From the NCBI GenBank assembly GCA_965221485.1, contig OZ244893.1, positions 3,100,001-3,164,000 on the forward strand: 64,000 nucleotides of DNA. Direction: 5' to 3'. The stretch comes from JAJEBT01 sp965221485. Lineage in GTDB: Bacteria > Pseudomonadota > Alphaproteobacteria > MPNO01 > UBA830. This document shows positions 17,745-26,557 of the stretch, in pieces. A program made the position numbers and the translations under genes. The notes beneath the pieces were generated by a model, which was not told where the DNA came from, searched no databases, and was given only the letters and a program-made list of their open reading frames with translations. Numbering within the stretch: the stretch's first letter is position 1; each line of letters begins with the position of its first letter.

Positions 17745-18620
17745 TCACGAACGTCCAAGAGGAAAGTATGCATCAAGCCAGTCCTTGACGACCCGGATGA
17801 CCCTTGTGTTGGATTCCGCCAGCATGAAGTGATCGGTGTCAGCGGTCAGATGAAGATCTGCGGGCTGACCAGCCCGACAGAACATTGCGATCGACTGTTC
17901 CGTCGGCGTTACCGAGTCGACCGAACTGTGAAGCAGCAGCAACGGTCTTGGCGCGATGTTGCCAACCACATCCTCCGCATTGAAGTCATACATGCTCTGG
18001 GCGGTCTCGACCGGAAACTGCTGCACCGAGCCGGGTGCGAGATTGGTTCGCAGATGTTCGGGAACGGGCACGATTTCATGCCTGTCGACCATCAGCTCCT
18101 CTCCTGTTTCCTCGCGATGGCGGCGGCCCCTGTCCAACATATCGGTAAACGCCTGCCACGCGTCCGCTGTCTTGTGCTGGCCGCGAAACTTTCGCTCACC
18201 ATGGCCCCAGCCCCCGGAAGAAATGACGGCGCTGACACGCTTGTCGACTCCGCCGGTATAGACGGCGACTGCAGCACCGAAGCTCGATCCGGCAACGGCG
18301 ATCCGGTCCGCTTCCACTTCGGGGCGCGATCGAAGGAATGTGAGGGCCGCGCTGGTATCCGCGACCTGGTCGAGGCAAAGAATATGTCCGAACCTGCCAT
18401 CACTTTCTCCGCAACCCCGCATGTCGAAGCGCAGAACGATGTAGCCCCAGTCGACAAACAGACGGGTCGGGCCGACGACATTTCCGGCTTCCTTGCTGCT
18501 CCCGAAACCGTGAAGAACCATGATGGCCGGGCGCTGCTCGCCCGTCATCATTGCTTCCGGAACATGAAGCACGCCAGACAGCAACAGGTCTCCGGACCGG
18601 ATCCTCACATTCTGTTCCAT
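17745..18620 (-). CDS. Alpha/beta hydrolase, dienelactone-hydrolase/S9-like family
   Basis: 291 residues from ATG at 18620 with an AGAGGA site. Catalytic elements are visible: oxyanion region LHGFGSS, nucleophile elbow AGSSFGAA, acid in HSSVDSVTP and His in TDHFML. There is no signal peptide, so it is cytoplasmic. It lies about 170 bases upstream of the dioxygenase operon on the same strand and could hydrolyse an ester, amide or ring-fission product, but no substrate is evident. Confidence 0.85.
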   Translation of the reverse strand: MEQNVRIRSGDLLLSGVLHVPEAMMTGEQRPAIMVLHGFGSSKEAGNVVGPTRLFVDWGYIVLRFDMRGCGESDGRFGHILCLDQVADTSAALTFLRSRPEVEADRIAVAGSSFGAAVAVYTGGVDKRVSAVISSGGWGHGERKFRGQHKTADAWQAFTDMLDRGRRHREETGEELMVDRHEIVPVPEHLRTNLAPGSVQQFPVETAQSMYDFNAEDVVGNIAPRPLLLLHSSVDSVTPTEQSIAMFCRAGQPADLHLTADTDHFMLAESNTRVIRVVKDWLDAYFPLGRS

Positions 18621-18846
18621 AAGTCCTCTCTCTGAAGCAGGCCGATCTTTCTGCCTGCAAAACAGGACGGAACCGGCAAAGGAACTGCCGGTACCCGAAG
18701 AGCAGCCTGACAAACGGCCGCCGCTGACATTGTTCCACCGGTCTGGCACCGCACCGGTCGTCCGGCCTCAACCCCTGCCAGCAAGGGTTCACGGTGCGAC
18801 CGGAAATCAGGACCCGGCCCTCGGGTCGTCATGACTCCTTGAGTTC

Positions 18847-20670
18847 CTATTCCACCGTGACGGTTTTGGCCAGGTTGCGAGGCTGATCAATATCGGTCCC
18901 CTTGGCAACCGCAGCATGATAGGACAACAGCTGGACCGGAATCGTATAAAGGATGGGAGCGACAAACGGGTCTGCGGCCGGGAGTGCTATACTCGCCGCC
19001 GCCAGCTCTCCGAGCCGGCTGATACCCTCGGCGTCGGAGAGGAAAATCACCCGCGCACCGCGGGCCACGACTTCATGCATGTTCGACGCCGTCTTGTCAA
19101 AGAGATCCCCGGGCGGCGCGATCACGATCACCGGCACCCCGTCGTCGATCAGGGCAATGGGACCGTGCTTCATTTCCCCGGCGGCATAGCCCTCGGCATG
19201 GATATACGAGATTTCCTTGAGTTTCAGCGCACCCTCCAGGGCGATGGGAAACCCTGTCCCGCGCCCGAGATAGAGTACGCCGCTCGCTTTCGCTACATCG
19301 CGTGCGAGGTTCGCAATGGCCTCGTCATGCATCAGCACGTCATTGATACGCGACGGCACATCCATCAGTGCACGGCTCAGTGCGGCCTCCCTTTCGTGAT
19401 CGATGGCTCCACGGGCAACGGCCATTCCGATGACCAGGCCGGCGAGCGTCGTCAGCTGTGTTGTAAACGCCTTGGTGGACGCTACCCCGATCTCGGGACC
19501 GGCCAGGGTCAGCAGGGTGGCGTCGGATTCACGCGCCATCGTGCTCTCGCCAACATTCACGATACTGAGAACATGCTGTTGTCTGCCGCGCGCGTGACGC
19601 AGGGCCGCCAGAGTGTCAGCCGTTTCGCCGGACTGGGACACAAACAGTGCGAGGGCGCCCGGCTCCGACACGAAATCGCGGTATCGATACTCCGATGCGA
19701 TGTCGACCTCGACCGGAATCCGGGCGATCTGTTCGAACCAGTATCGTGCGACCAGGCCGGCATGATAGGAAGTGCCGCAGGCAATGATGTAAATCCGCGG
19801 GATCCCGGTCACATCGAAAGGCAGGTCGGGGAGGGCGATCGCACCTGTTGCAGGATTGATGATGGTGCGAAGCGTGTCCCCGATGACACCGGCCTGCTCG
19901 TAGATCTCCTTGAGCATGAAATGGGGAAAATTGCCCTTGTCGGCCAGATCCCCCTGTGTCCGGATTTCCCGTATCTGGCGCTCCACCACGGCTCCGGACC
20001 CGTCATGCAGGACGACACCTCCGGGAGTGACCTCGGCCCAGTCCCCTTCCTCAAGAAAGCAGATGCGCCGCGTCAGCGGCAGCAGTGCAAGGACATCCGA
20101 CCCGATATACATCTCCCCTTCGCCATACCCGATGGCAACGGGGCTGCCGCGCCGTGCAACGATGATCAGATCGTCATACCCGGCAAACAGGATGGCCAGC
20201 GCGAAGGCCCCCTTGATCCGGGGAAGGGACGCAGCGACTGCCTTGGTCGGCGACTTGCCAGCCGCCAGTTCACGACTGATGAGATGCACCACAACCTCGG
20301 TATCTGTTTCCGTACAAAAGCTGTGGCCAAACTGATTCAGCTCATCACGCAGCTCGTGAAAATTCTCGATAATGCCGTTATGGACCAGAACGACCCGGTT
20401 GTCAGAGTGGGGATGGGCGTTGATCTCGTTGGGCGCCCCGTGTGTCGCCCAACGGGTATGACCGATCCCGACATGTCCCGGCAACGGGGCGTCTTCGATG
20501 ACGGCCTCCAGGTTTTCGATCTTCCCCGGAGACCGTCGGCAGTGAATACTTCCGTTGACGAGTGTCGCGATACCAGCCGAGTCATATCCACGGTAGGCCA
20601 ACCGCCGCAGTCCTTCGAGCAGCAGCGGCGCAGCAACCCCTGTCCCGGTAAAACCCATAATTCCGCACAT
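18847..20670 (-). CDS. glmS: Glutamine-fructose-6-phosphate aminotransferase (isomerising)
   Basis: 607 residues, full length. It makes glucosamine 6-phosphate from fructose 6-phosphate and glutamine, the first step to UDP-GlcNAc. Cys2 of MCGIMGFTG is the glutaminase nucleophile once Met is removed. RRLAYRGYDSAG and HNGIIENF mark the amidotransferase half; two SIS sugar-isomerase modules follow (SQSGETADT, STKAFTTQ), and the C-terminus ends PRNLAKTVTVE, as is typical. It lies 38 bases behind glmU on the same strand, the usual alphaproteobacterial pairing. No glmS ribozyme is visible. Confidence 0.98.
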   Translation of the reverse strand: MCGIMGFTGTGVAAPLLLEGLRRLAYRGYDSAGIATLVNGSIHCRRSPGKIENLEAVIEDAPLPGHVGIGHTRWATHGAPNEINAHPHSDNRVVLVHNGIIENFHELRDELNQFGHSFCTETDTEVVVHLISRELAAGKSPTKAVAASLPRIKGAFALAILFAGYDDLIIVARRGSPVAIGYGEGEMYIGSDVLALLPLTRRICFLEEGDWAEVTPGGVVLHDGSGAVVERQIREIRTQGDLADKGNFPHFMLKEIYEQAGVIGDTLRTIINPATGAIALPDLPFDVTGIPRIYIIACGTSYHAGLVARYWFEQIARIPVEVDIASEYRYRDFVSEPGALALFVSQSGETADTLAALRHARGRQQHVLSIVNVGESTMARESDATLLTLAGPEIGVASTKAFTTQLTTLAGLVIGMAVARGAIDHEREAALSRALMDVPSRINDVLMHDEAIANLARDVAKASGVLYLGRGTGFPIALEGALKLKEISYIHAEGYAAGEMKHGPIALIDDGVPVIVIAPPGDLFDKTASNMHEVVARGARVIFLSDAEGISRLGELAAASIALPAADPFVAPILYTIPVQLLSYHAAVAKGTDIDQPRNLAKTVTVE

Positions 20671-20708
20671 GGAGACCCTACCCTCAGATTGCAGGCGCCG
20701 GGGAAACG

Positions 20709-22064
20709 TCAGCGATCATTGCCGTTCTCTCCGGATTTCCCCGCTCGACGGAAGGCAGTGGCCCGTCTCTCGAGGTTTCTTTGTCTGCTCCGCGCAACCG
20801 CAAGCGTCTCCCGGCCAACATCGCTGGTAATCACGGATCCCGCTCCGACTATGGCACCGTCACCAATCTTGACTGGCGCGACCAGGGCTGTGTTGGACCC
20901 CACAAAGGCATCCTTTCCCACCCGGGTCTCATGCTTGGCAATTCCATCGTAGTTGCAGGTGATCGTACCGGCACCGATGTTGGTGCGCGCGCCAATCTGC
21001 GCGTCACCAATATAGGACAGATGGTTGACCTTGGCATCCTCACCGATAAGCGCTGCCTTGACCTCGACAAAATTCCCGATGCGGGAACCAGTTTTCAGTT
21101 TTGTCCCGGGACGAAGGCGTGCAAAGGGTCCGATAATGGTGTCCGCTTCCAGATCCGACCCCTCGATATGGCTGAAGCTGCGAATCTGCACACGGTCTCC
21201 AATCGTGACGCCAGGACCGATAAAAACGGCGGGGCCAAAGGTGACGTCCACCCCGATGACAGTGTCGGCCGAAAGCCACACGGTTGCCGGATCGATGAGC
21301 GTGGCCCCTTCTTCCATGGCGCCCTTTCGAAGTCTCTCCTGCATGACCGACTCGGCTTCAGCGAGATCCCTGCGTGTGTTGACGCCCATCGCCTCAAGCG
21401 GATCGTCAGCCTCAACCACTCCGCAGGTAAACCCCTCTTCTCGTCCCAGCTCGACGATATCCGTCAGATAGTACTCGCCCTTGGCGTTCCGTTTCCCCAC
21501 CTTTTCCAGCAAGGAAAACAGCACCGTTCCGTCGACAACCATAGCGCCGGCGTTGCACAGCTCGATCTCGCGTTGTGCGGGGGAGGCGTCCCGTGCCTCG
21601 ATAATCGCCTCGACCCTTCCGGAGGAGTCAACGATCAGGCGCCCATAGGATCCCGGGTTCTGTGGCCGGAAGCCGAGAAGCGTGATTTCGGCGCCCGACC
21701 TTTGCCGGGACTGGCAAAGCGCCCGAACGGTTTTGGGACGGAGAAGCGGTGTATCGCCGTACAGGATGAGGATATCGCCGGTGAAGCCTGTGAGGAGCGG
21801 CCGAGCCGCCGCCGTCGCGTGGCCGGTTCCAAGGGCCTCGGTCTGGATCACGGTCGAGGCCGGCGCCACCGCGTCGGCAACGTCATCCATGTCCGGTGCG
21901 ATGACGACGATCCGATGTCCGGGCGATACGGTCTCGAGCGCCCGCAATACATGTTCGATCATCGGAACGCCGGCGACGGTATGCATGACCTTGGGGAGCC
22001 CGGACTTCATCCGTTCGCCCTTGCCCGCAGCAAGAATGATGGCGGCGCAGTCGGACATACTCAA
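20709..22064 (-). CDS. glmU: Bifunctional N-acetylglucosamine-1-phosphate uridyltransferase / glucosamine-1-phosphate acetyltransferase
   Basis: 451 residues. The N-terminal pyrophosphorylase domain has LAAGKGERMKSGLPKVMH near residues 11-28; the C-terminal left-handed beta-helix has hexapeptide repeats (VEVKAALIGEDAKVNHLSY) and the acetyl-CoA site. It completes UDP-GlcNAc synthesis for peptidoglycan and lipopolysaccharide. It starts at ATG 22064, with an alternative ATG two codons later. It forms a two-gene unit with glmS. Confidence 0.97.
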   Translation of the reverse strand: MSMSDCAAIILAAGKGERMKSGLPKVMHTVAGVPMIEHVLRALETVSPGHRIVVIAPDMDDVADAVAPASTVIQTEALGTGHATAAARPLLTGFTGDILILYGDTPLLRPKTVRALCQSRQRSGAEITLLGFRPQNPGSYGRLIVDSSGRVEAIIEARDASPAQREIELCNAGAMVVDGTVLFSLLEKVGKRNAKGEYYLTDIVELGREEGFTCGVVEADDPLEAMGVNTRRDLAEAESVMQERLRKGAMEEGATLIDPATVWLSADTVIGVDVTFGPAVFIGPGVTIGDRVQIRSFSHIEGSDLEADTIIGPFARLRPGTKLKTGSRIGNFVEVKAALIGEDAKVNHLSYIGDAQIGARTNIGAGTITCNYDGIAKHETRVGKDAFVGSNTALVAPVKIGDGAIVGAGSVITSDVGRETLAVARSRQRNLERRATAFRRAGKSGENGNDR

Positions 22065-22122
22065 CCGGGGACCCGCTTGGAGCCGGGCACCCCTTTCCCA
22101 TCGGCCGTGATCGCGACGGGTT

Positions 22123-22980
22123 TCAACGCTTTGTCTCCTCCCATCGGCTCGTCGATCGGGAACGCAAGGACTGCCTCACACCGCCTGTTTCCATCACAGC
22201 CTCCGCGAGATAGCCATTGACGACCCCGAAACGGGACTCGTAGGTCATGCGAACGGGCACTGGCGGAATGCCATCAGATATGCGCCCCATCCAGACCCGG
22301 GCGCGCCGGTCATAGCGGTCCTTCCGGTCGTCGGTTCTCTCCTTGAAGCCGCCCTTTTTTTCCATCCACAGAATGCATCGAATTGCCGGTCCCGAAAATG
22401 GTGAGCGCGCGTTGCTTTCAAGCCGCTCGCTGCCGTCCGCTTCAGCGATCAGATTATAGCGCCGGCGCCCGTCAAACACCGGAATCCGGGCCTCGCATTC
22501 CTCTTTGCCGTCAAGATGCGTCAGCAAGGTAAGGATGGCGCCCATCGCATCCATCGATCCGAGACGTTCTTTCGCAGGTACGGTGGGCCGGTCGTCGGTC
22601 TTGCTGTCGGGCTTGATACGCACCACCTGGGGTATCCCGTTCATGAAGCGCATGTCGATGAACCGCTCCTTGCCACCCCAATTGTTCCACTGGCCAGACG
22701 TCAGCGGTTCAATCCTGGACCCGTGGCGCAATCCCTTTGCGTATGCTGACATTTCCCACGGCCAGAGACGGTTGACGATACCGAGCATCCTTAATCGTGA
22801 CCTGACTTCGTAACTCGCGCTGCCCAGGTCCAGTTGAAGATCAAGGCGGGCCATATTCAAACCGGCATAATAGGCCTCGTAGACAAGATCGGCACGGCCG
22901 CCGGACAATGCCGGTGCAGTTCCGAGGAGCAGCATCTGCGCAACTACCAGAATCAAGCGTCCAGAACGCAAGGCCTTCAT
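22123..22980 (-). CDS. DUF3108 domain-containing exported protein
   Basis: 285 residues from ATG at 22980, chosen because it gives a compact signal peptide (MKALRSGR, hydrophobic core, cleavage near LSGGRA); the Shine-Dalgarno sequence is weak, and ATG at 23019 would add 13 residues. The mature region ADLVYEAYYAGLNMARLDL is characteristic of DUF3108, periplasmic proteins of unknown function with a lipid-binding-like beta fold. It lies upstream of glmU by about 60 bases in the same direction. Nothing catalytic is visible. Confidence 0.8.
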   Translation of the reverse strand: MKALRSGRLILVVAQMLLLGTAPALSGGRADLVYEAYYAGLNMARLDLQLDLGSASYEVRSRLRMLGIVNRLWPWEMSAYAKGLRHGSRIEPLTSGQWNNWGGKERFIDMRFMNGIPQVVRIKPDSKTDDRPTVPAKERLGSMDAMGAILTLLTHLDGKEECEARIPVFDGRRRYNLIAEADGSERLESNARSPFSGPAIRCILWMEKKGGFKERTDDRKDRYDRRARVWMGRISDGIPPVPVRMTYESRFGVVNGYLAEAVMETGGVRQSLRSRSTSRWEETKR

Positions 22981-23448
22981 GGTCGCGTCCGTCCGTCGAG
23001 GAAGATTTCCTGCAGTCATTACGCCCATTTCATTTTGACGTTCAACACCTCTGGTCGCGGGAGCCAGTTCCCGATCGTCCAATATATTGGATGTGGGTCC
23101 GGTGGCTGCACGACTTCCGGTGCCACAAGGGAGAGTTTCGCATTGCGACACAGCCATCACCACCCGATCGTCTCCGAACGATGCCAGATCTGCGCACTCC
23201 GGGAAAGAGGGGATTCGGCGCGCCGTATCGGGCAGGAAACCGGTGCTGCGGCCACGACAGTCAACCGCGAGGAGCGACCGAATCCCGGCGATTGCATGTC
23301 TCTCCATCAGCCGTCACAGACCCTCGCAAAGGAGCGATGCCTGGTTTGCGGGTCAGGTTACCGACGCCACGATCGGATCCGGTTTCCCGCGTCGATGTTG
23401 ACACCTGGAACGGCACCGCATTATATGCGGGCACGAACTGCCGATACC
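22981..23448. other. Gene-free stretch between DUF3108 gene and tRNA-Val
   Basis: No supported gene is present on either strand; open frames here are short or are read-throughs. It should hold the promoter of the DUF3108 gene and, near its right end, that of the tRNA. The only clear structure is a perfect 14-base palindrome TCCAATATATTGGA at 23078-23091, about 100 bases upstream of the DUF3108 start, which could be an operator. Confidence 0.5.
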
Positions 23449-23523
23449 GGGCGCGTAGCTCAGCGGGAGAGCGCTCGCCTCACACGCGAGAGGTCGCTGG
23501 TTCAAACCCAGCCGCGCCCACCA
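23449..23523 (+). tRNA. tRNA-Val (CAC)
   Basis: A full cloverleaf can be drawn: acceptor GGGCGCG pairs perfectly with CGCGCCC. The D-arm begins GCTCAGCGGG. The anticodon stem CTCGC/GCGAG encloses loop CTCACAC with anticodon CAC. The T-stem GCTGG/CCAGC encloses TTCAAAC. The discriminator is A and CCA is encoded. It reads valine GTG codons, which are frequent in this GC-rich genome. It lies 27 bases upstream of the deacetylase gene. Confidence 0.96.
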
Positions 23524-23550
23524 ACGCCGATCCTGACGGGAAAACGGACC

Positions 23551-24438
23551 ATGAGACCCGGCATGTACGGCCCTTTCCCATACAGCCCCATCATTGAACG
23601 CCCCCGCCTGGAATGGCCTGACGGGGCCAGGATCGCTTTCTGGGTCATACCCAACATCGAAGTCTTCCACCTCAACGAGCGCATGCCGTCGGGTTCTGGC
23701 CGAATTCCCGATGTGTCGGCATGGGGAGCCCGGGATTACGGAAACAGGGTGGGTGTTTTTCGACTGATCGAGGTCATGGAGCGTCATGGCGTGCCCGGTA
23801 CCGTGGCGCTGAACAGCGACTGCTGTGACCTGTGTCCGCAAGTTGTGCAAGCCTGCCTTGACAGGGGGTGGGAACTCATGGGTCATTGCGAAACCAACAG
23901 CCGACGCCTGAACGAAGAATCATCGGAAGCCGACGCCAGAGCTATTATCCGGCGCACCCTTGATCGGATCGAGTCGTTCTCCGGAGCCAGGCCCGTCGGC
24001 TGGCTCGGAGCCGGACGCCAGGAAACATGGCACACACTCGAGCATCTGCTCGCCGAAGGTTGCGTCTATACGGCTGACTGGGACAATGACGAACAGCCGA
24101 TCAGAATGCATGTGGGGGATCAGACGATTGTCGGACTGCCATACGGTGCAGGGCTGAGCGACAAGCAGCATTTCGAGCTGCGTCTCGGCAACCCTGACGA
24201 CTTTGAAACCATGGTCAAGCGAGCTTTCGACCAGCTTTACGCAGAAAGCTCCGACAGCGGTCGGGTGGTCGCGCTGTCACTCCACCCCTATATCATCGGT
24301 GTGCCCCATCGGATCGGCGCACTGGACCGCTCCTTGCAGTACATCATGAATCATGACGGCGTATGGGCCACTACCGGTCGCCGGATCACCGAGTGGTTTG
24401 TCCGGTCGCAGCCTCCGGATCCACAGCAGCCAGTTTGA
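23551..24438 (+). CDS. Polysaccharide deacetylase (NodB) family protein, PuuE/allantoinase-like
   Basis: 295 residues from ATG at 23551. The start region RPRLEWPDGARIAFWVIPNIEVF is typical of the cytosolic allantoinase-like (PuuE) and imidase branch of the NodB superfamily. Metal-site regions include NSDCCDLCP (Asp) and MGHCETNSRR near residue 110; the classic HxxxH is altered, as in this branch. No signal peptide is present, so it is not an envelope sugar deacetylase. It probably hydrolyses a small cyclic amide or imide. It starts 27 bases after the tRNA, so it may be co-transcribed with it. Confidence 0.85.
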   Translation: MRPGMYGPFPYSPIIERPRLEWPDGARIAFWVIPNIEVFHLNERMPSGSGRIPDVSAWGARDYGNRVGVFRLIEVMERHGVPGTVALNSDCCDLCPQVVQACLDRGWELMGHCETNSRRLNEESSEADARAIIRRTLDRIESFSGARPVGWLGAGRQETWHTLEHLLAEGCVYTADWDNDEQPIRMHVGDQTIVGLPYGAGLSDKQHFELRLGNPDDFETMVKRAFDQLYAESSDSGRVVALSLHPYIIGVPHRIGALDRSLQYIMNHDGVWATTGRRITEWFVRSQPPDPQQPV

Positions 24439-24605
24439 AGACCTTCAGGTAGTCCATGATCAAATTGGGTTGCGACCTGTACGCGGATGGAAGATGATCG
24501 GTCGGGTACGGCCCTGACAGGGTCAGCTCCGCACCCGGGCCAGGGTTGTTTTCGCCGCGGTCTGGGGGGTCTTGCGTGTGATCTGAACGACAGGGGAGGA
24601 CAGTC

Positions 24606-25217
24606 TTGCCACGAGGTGTGATCGATCACGAGGGAATGCGCTCCTCCGAAATCCTTGCGCTGAAAGCAAAGGCCCCGCCTCGATCCCTGCCCTTCAACAT
24701 CCGCAAGATCGGTCATGTTGTTCTCATGGTCCAGGACATCGAGAGATCGACCGAATTCTACACCCAGGTGCTGGGGTTTCGGATCTCGGACGCCTATCCT
24801 GACACCATGATGCCGGGTCGCATGGTCTTCATGCGCTGCAACAACGACCATCACGGCGTCGCCCTGATCGGCGGAGCCAAGGCCCCGGGCAACAGCCAGG
24901 AAATGAATCACATGGCCTTCGAGGTGGCCACCCTGGACGAGGTGTTTCTCGCCCGGGATCACCTCCGGGACAAGGGCGTCAGGATCATCTTTGAGGGGCG
25001 ACGACGCGCGGGCTGCCAGGTGGCAGTCGAGTTTCTCGACCCTGACAACCATATCCTCGAGATTTACTGGGGCATCGATCAGGTTGACGGAAACGCTTTT
25101 GGTCGACCGCCGGAAGAATGGCGGGAAGAAATGTCTCTCGAAGACGCGGTCGACAGGGCGCCGCCTGGCCAGGACACGACCCTGAAGGACCTGACGCTGA
25201 GGCAGGACACCACCTGA
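24606..25217 (+). CDS. Single-domain VOC (glyoxalase/dioxygenase superfamily) protein
   Basis: 203 residues. TTG at 24606 was chosen because an AGGGGAGGA site lies five bases upstream; ATG at 24636 is an alternative. The VOC module (about 38-165) has possible metal ligands in IGHVVLMVQD, MNHMAFEV and NHILEIYWGID (His, His, Glu), followed by an acidic tail containing RPPEEW, a motif often seen in catechol-2,3-dioxygenase-like proteins. Oxygenase, isomerase and hydrolase functions are all possible. Confidence 0.85.
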   Translation: MPRGVIDHEGMRSSEILALKAKAPPRSLPFNIRKIGHVVLMVQDIERSTEFYTQVLGFRISDAYPDTMMPGRMVFMRCNNDHHGVALIGGAKAPGNSQEMNHMAFEVATLDEVFLARDHLRDKGVRIIFEGRRRAGCQVAVEFLDPDNHILEIYWGIDQVDGNAFGRPPEEWREEMSLEDAVDRAPPGQDTTLKDLTLRQDTT

Positions 25218-25266
25218 CCACGTGACGGCCGCAGGCTTGACGGCCCCATTCGGAATACCGGACGTC

Positions 25267-26454
25267 TCACAAATAAACGGTCTCGGGCTTCAGTCCGAAA
25301 GCCACTTCTCCGTAAGTTGCCCCGGCGATATCCCAACTCTGGATAATGTGGGCTGTCACGGCGTGAAGGTCGCGAAACTTTCGCTGCGCCGCATGGTGAT
25401 CGAAGATTGCGTTCGCGCCCGCGATTGTCTGGAGCCTCGAAACGGCACGCCGGCACAGGGTGCCGGCATAGGCCTGATCCCGACGGTTGCGCGCTCGTTC
25501 CTGCAGTGTCAGGGAGCGCTCGGCCTTCATGGCCTCCATGACGGCAGACGTATCACGCATGATCAGAAGACGCGCACAATCGGTTTCTGCCGACGCCTCC
25601 GCAACCGTCAGCTGCAGGCTCTGGATGGTTGCGAGCCGGCGGCCTGTGGATTCCCTCCGGGTGATTTGGCCGACAATGATCGCCAGCATGCTTTCCGCGA
25701 TGCCAAGGCCGACCGCATTGAAGAAATAGGGAACCGAAGACACGTGGGACACACGATAAAGCGGGCGGGCTTCCTCCTTACGACGCAGCTCTTCGCCGCC
25801 ATTGAGCAGTGGAAACGGCAGAACCCTGTGACCTGGAACGAAAGCAGACCTCACGCTCACATTCTTGCTTCCGGTTCCACGGAGTCCCAGAACATGCCAG
25901 TTGTCATCGATTTCGGTTTCGCTCGCGGGAACCAGAAACAGGCAAGGGACAACACCGAATGTCTCGGTCTCGGCGAGACATCCGAAAAGAAACCAGTCAG
26001 CAAAATCGCATCCGCTGACCCACCCCCATGTTCCCGACAATTTCCAGCCCCCGTCGATGGGCTCTGCGCTGCCGGCGGGATGGTAACCCGCTGAAATGAC
26101 GGCTTCCGGATTTTCGCCCCAGATTTCTTCGGCGACATCGCCGGCAAACATGGTGGCAATAATGGAATGATCGTTATGCACTGCGCAAATCCATGCCGCC
26201 GAGGCGCTGCTTCGCGCAACGGCGGCAATAATATCAGCCGCGTGATGGAGCGGCAGTTCCGCACCCCCGAACTTCCGAGGCTGGCACAGGCGCGACAAAC
26301 CGGCAGCCCTGAGATCTGCTGCCGTAGCCGGTGGCAATTGACGAAGGGTCTCTGTCTCTTCTTCCCTGTCTTCAAGGGTCGGGCCAAGAGCGCACGCCTC
26401 CTTGAGGAGACTTTCATAACGTTGTGTTTCGTCATTGAGGAGAAGCGCGTTCAT
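25267..26454 (-). CDS. Acyl-CoA-dehydrogenase-fold flavoprotein, probably a flavin-dependent monooxygenase
   Basis: 395 residues from ATG at 26454 with an ideal GGAGGTG site; the ATG at 26496 lacks one. The order of features is that of the HpaB-C/HsaA/DszC-like branch: a helical N-terminal domain with LCQPRKFGG, the middle domain with SGTWGWVSGCDFADWFLFG and LRGTGSKNVSV, and a C-terminal four-helix part ending in HHAAQRKFRDLHA. It lacks the catalytic Glu of true acyl-CoA dehydrogenases as far as can be judged, so hydroxylation with reduced flavin is more likely. It is the last gene of a TRAP-linked operon. No flavin reductase gene is adjacent. Confidence 0.82.
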   Translation of the reverse strand: MNALLLNDETQRYESLLKEACALGPTLEDREEETETLRQLPPATAADLRAAGLSRLCQPRKFGGAELPLHHAADIIAAVARSSASAAWICAVHNDHSIIATMFAGDVAEEIWGENPEAVISAGYHPAGSAEPIDGGWKLSGTWGWVSGCDFADWFLFGCLAETETFGVVPCLFLVPASETEIDDNWHVLGLRGTGSKNVSVRSAFVPGHRVLPFPLLNGGEELRRKEEARPLYRVSHVSSVPYFFNAVGLGIAESMLAIIVGQITRRESTGRRLATIQSLQLTVAEASAETDCARLLIMRDTSAVMEAMKAERSLTLQERARNRRDQAYAGTLCRRAVSRLQTIAGANAIFDHHAAQRKFRDLHAVTAHIIQSWDIAGATYGEVAFGLKPETVYL

Positions 26455-26557
26455 CGTCACCTCCGGTGCTGTCGTTGCAATGGGCGTGGCGGACAAACAG
26501 GGTCATTGCCGGAGTACAGCTCGGCCGTTCTTGATAACAGGGTCAGGCGCCCCGCCA

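Noticed and set aside
18916..20952. 678-codon open frame on the plus strand
   Set aside because: It lies opposite glmS and the end of glmU, both unmistakable; its composition (rich in Arg, Gly, Asp, His) is that of an antisense shadow in GC-rich DNA.
22834..23550. N-terminal extension of the deacetylase frame through the tRNA
   Set aside because: The frame runs through tRNA-Val and has no ribosome site; the conserved protein begins at 23551.
23353..23886. 177-codon minus-strand frame over the tRNA
   Set aside because: Overlaps the tRNA gene and the start of the deacetylase gene; no support of its own.
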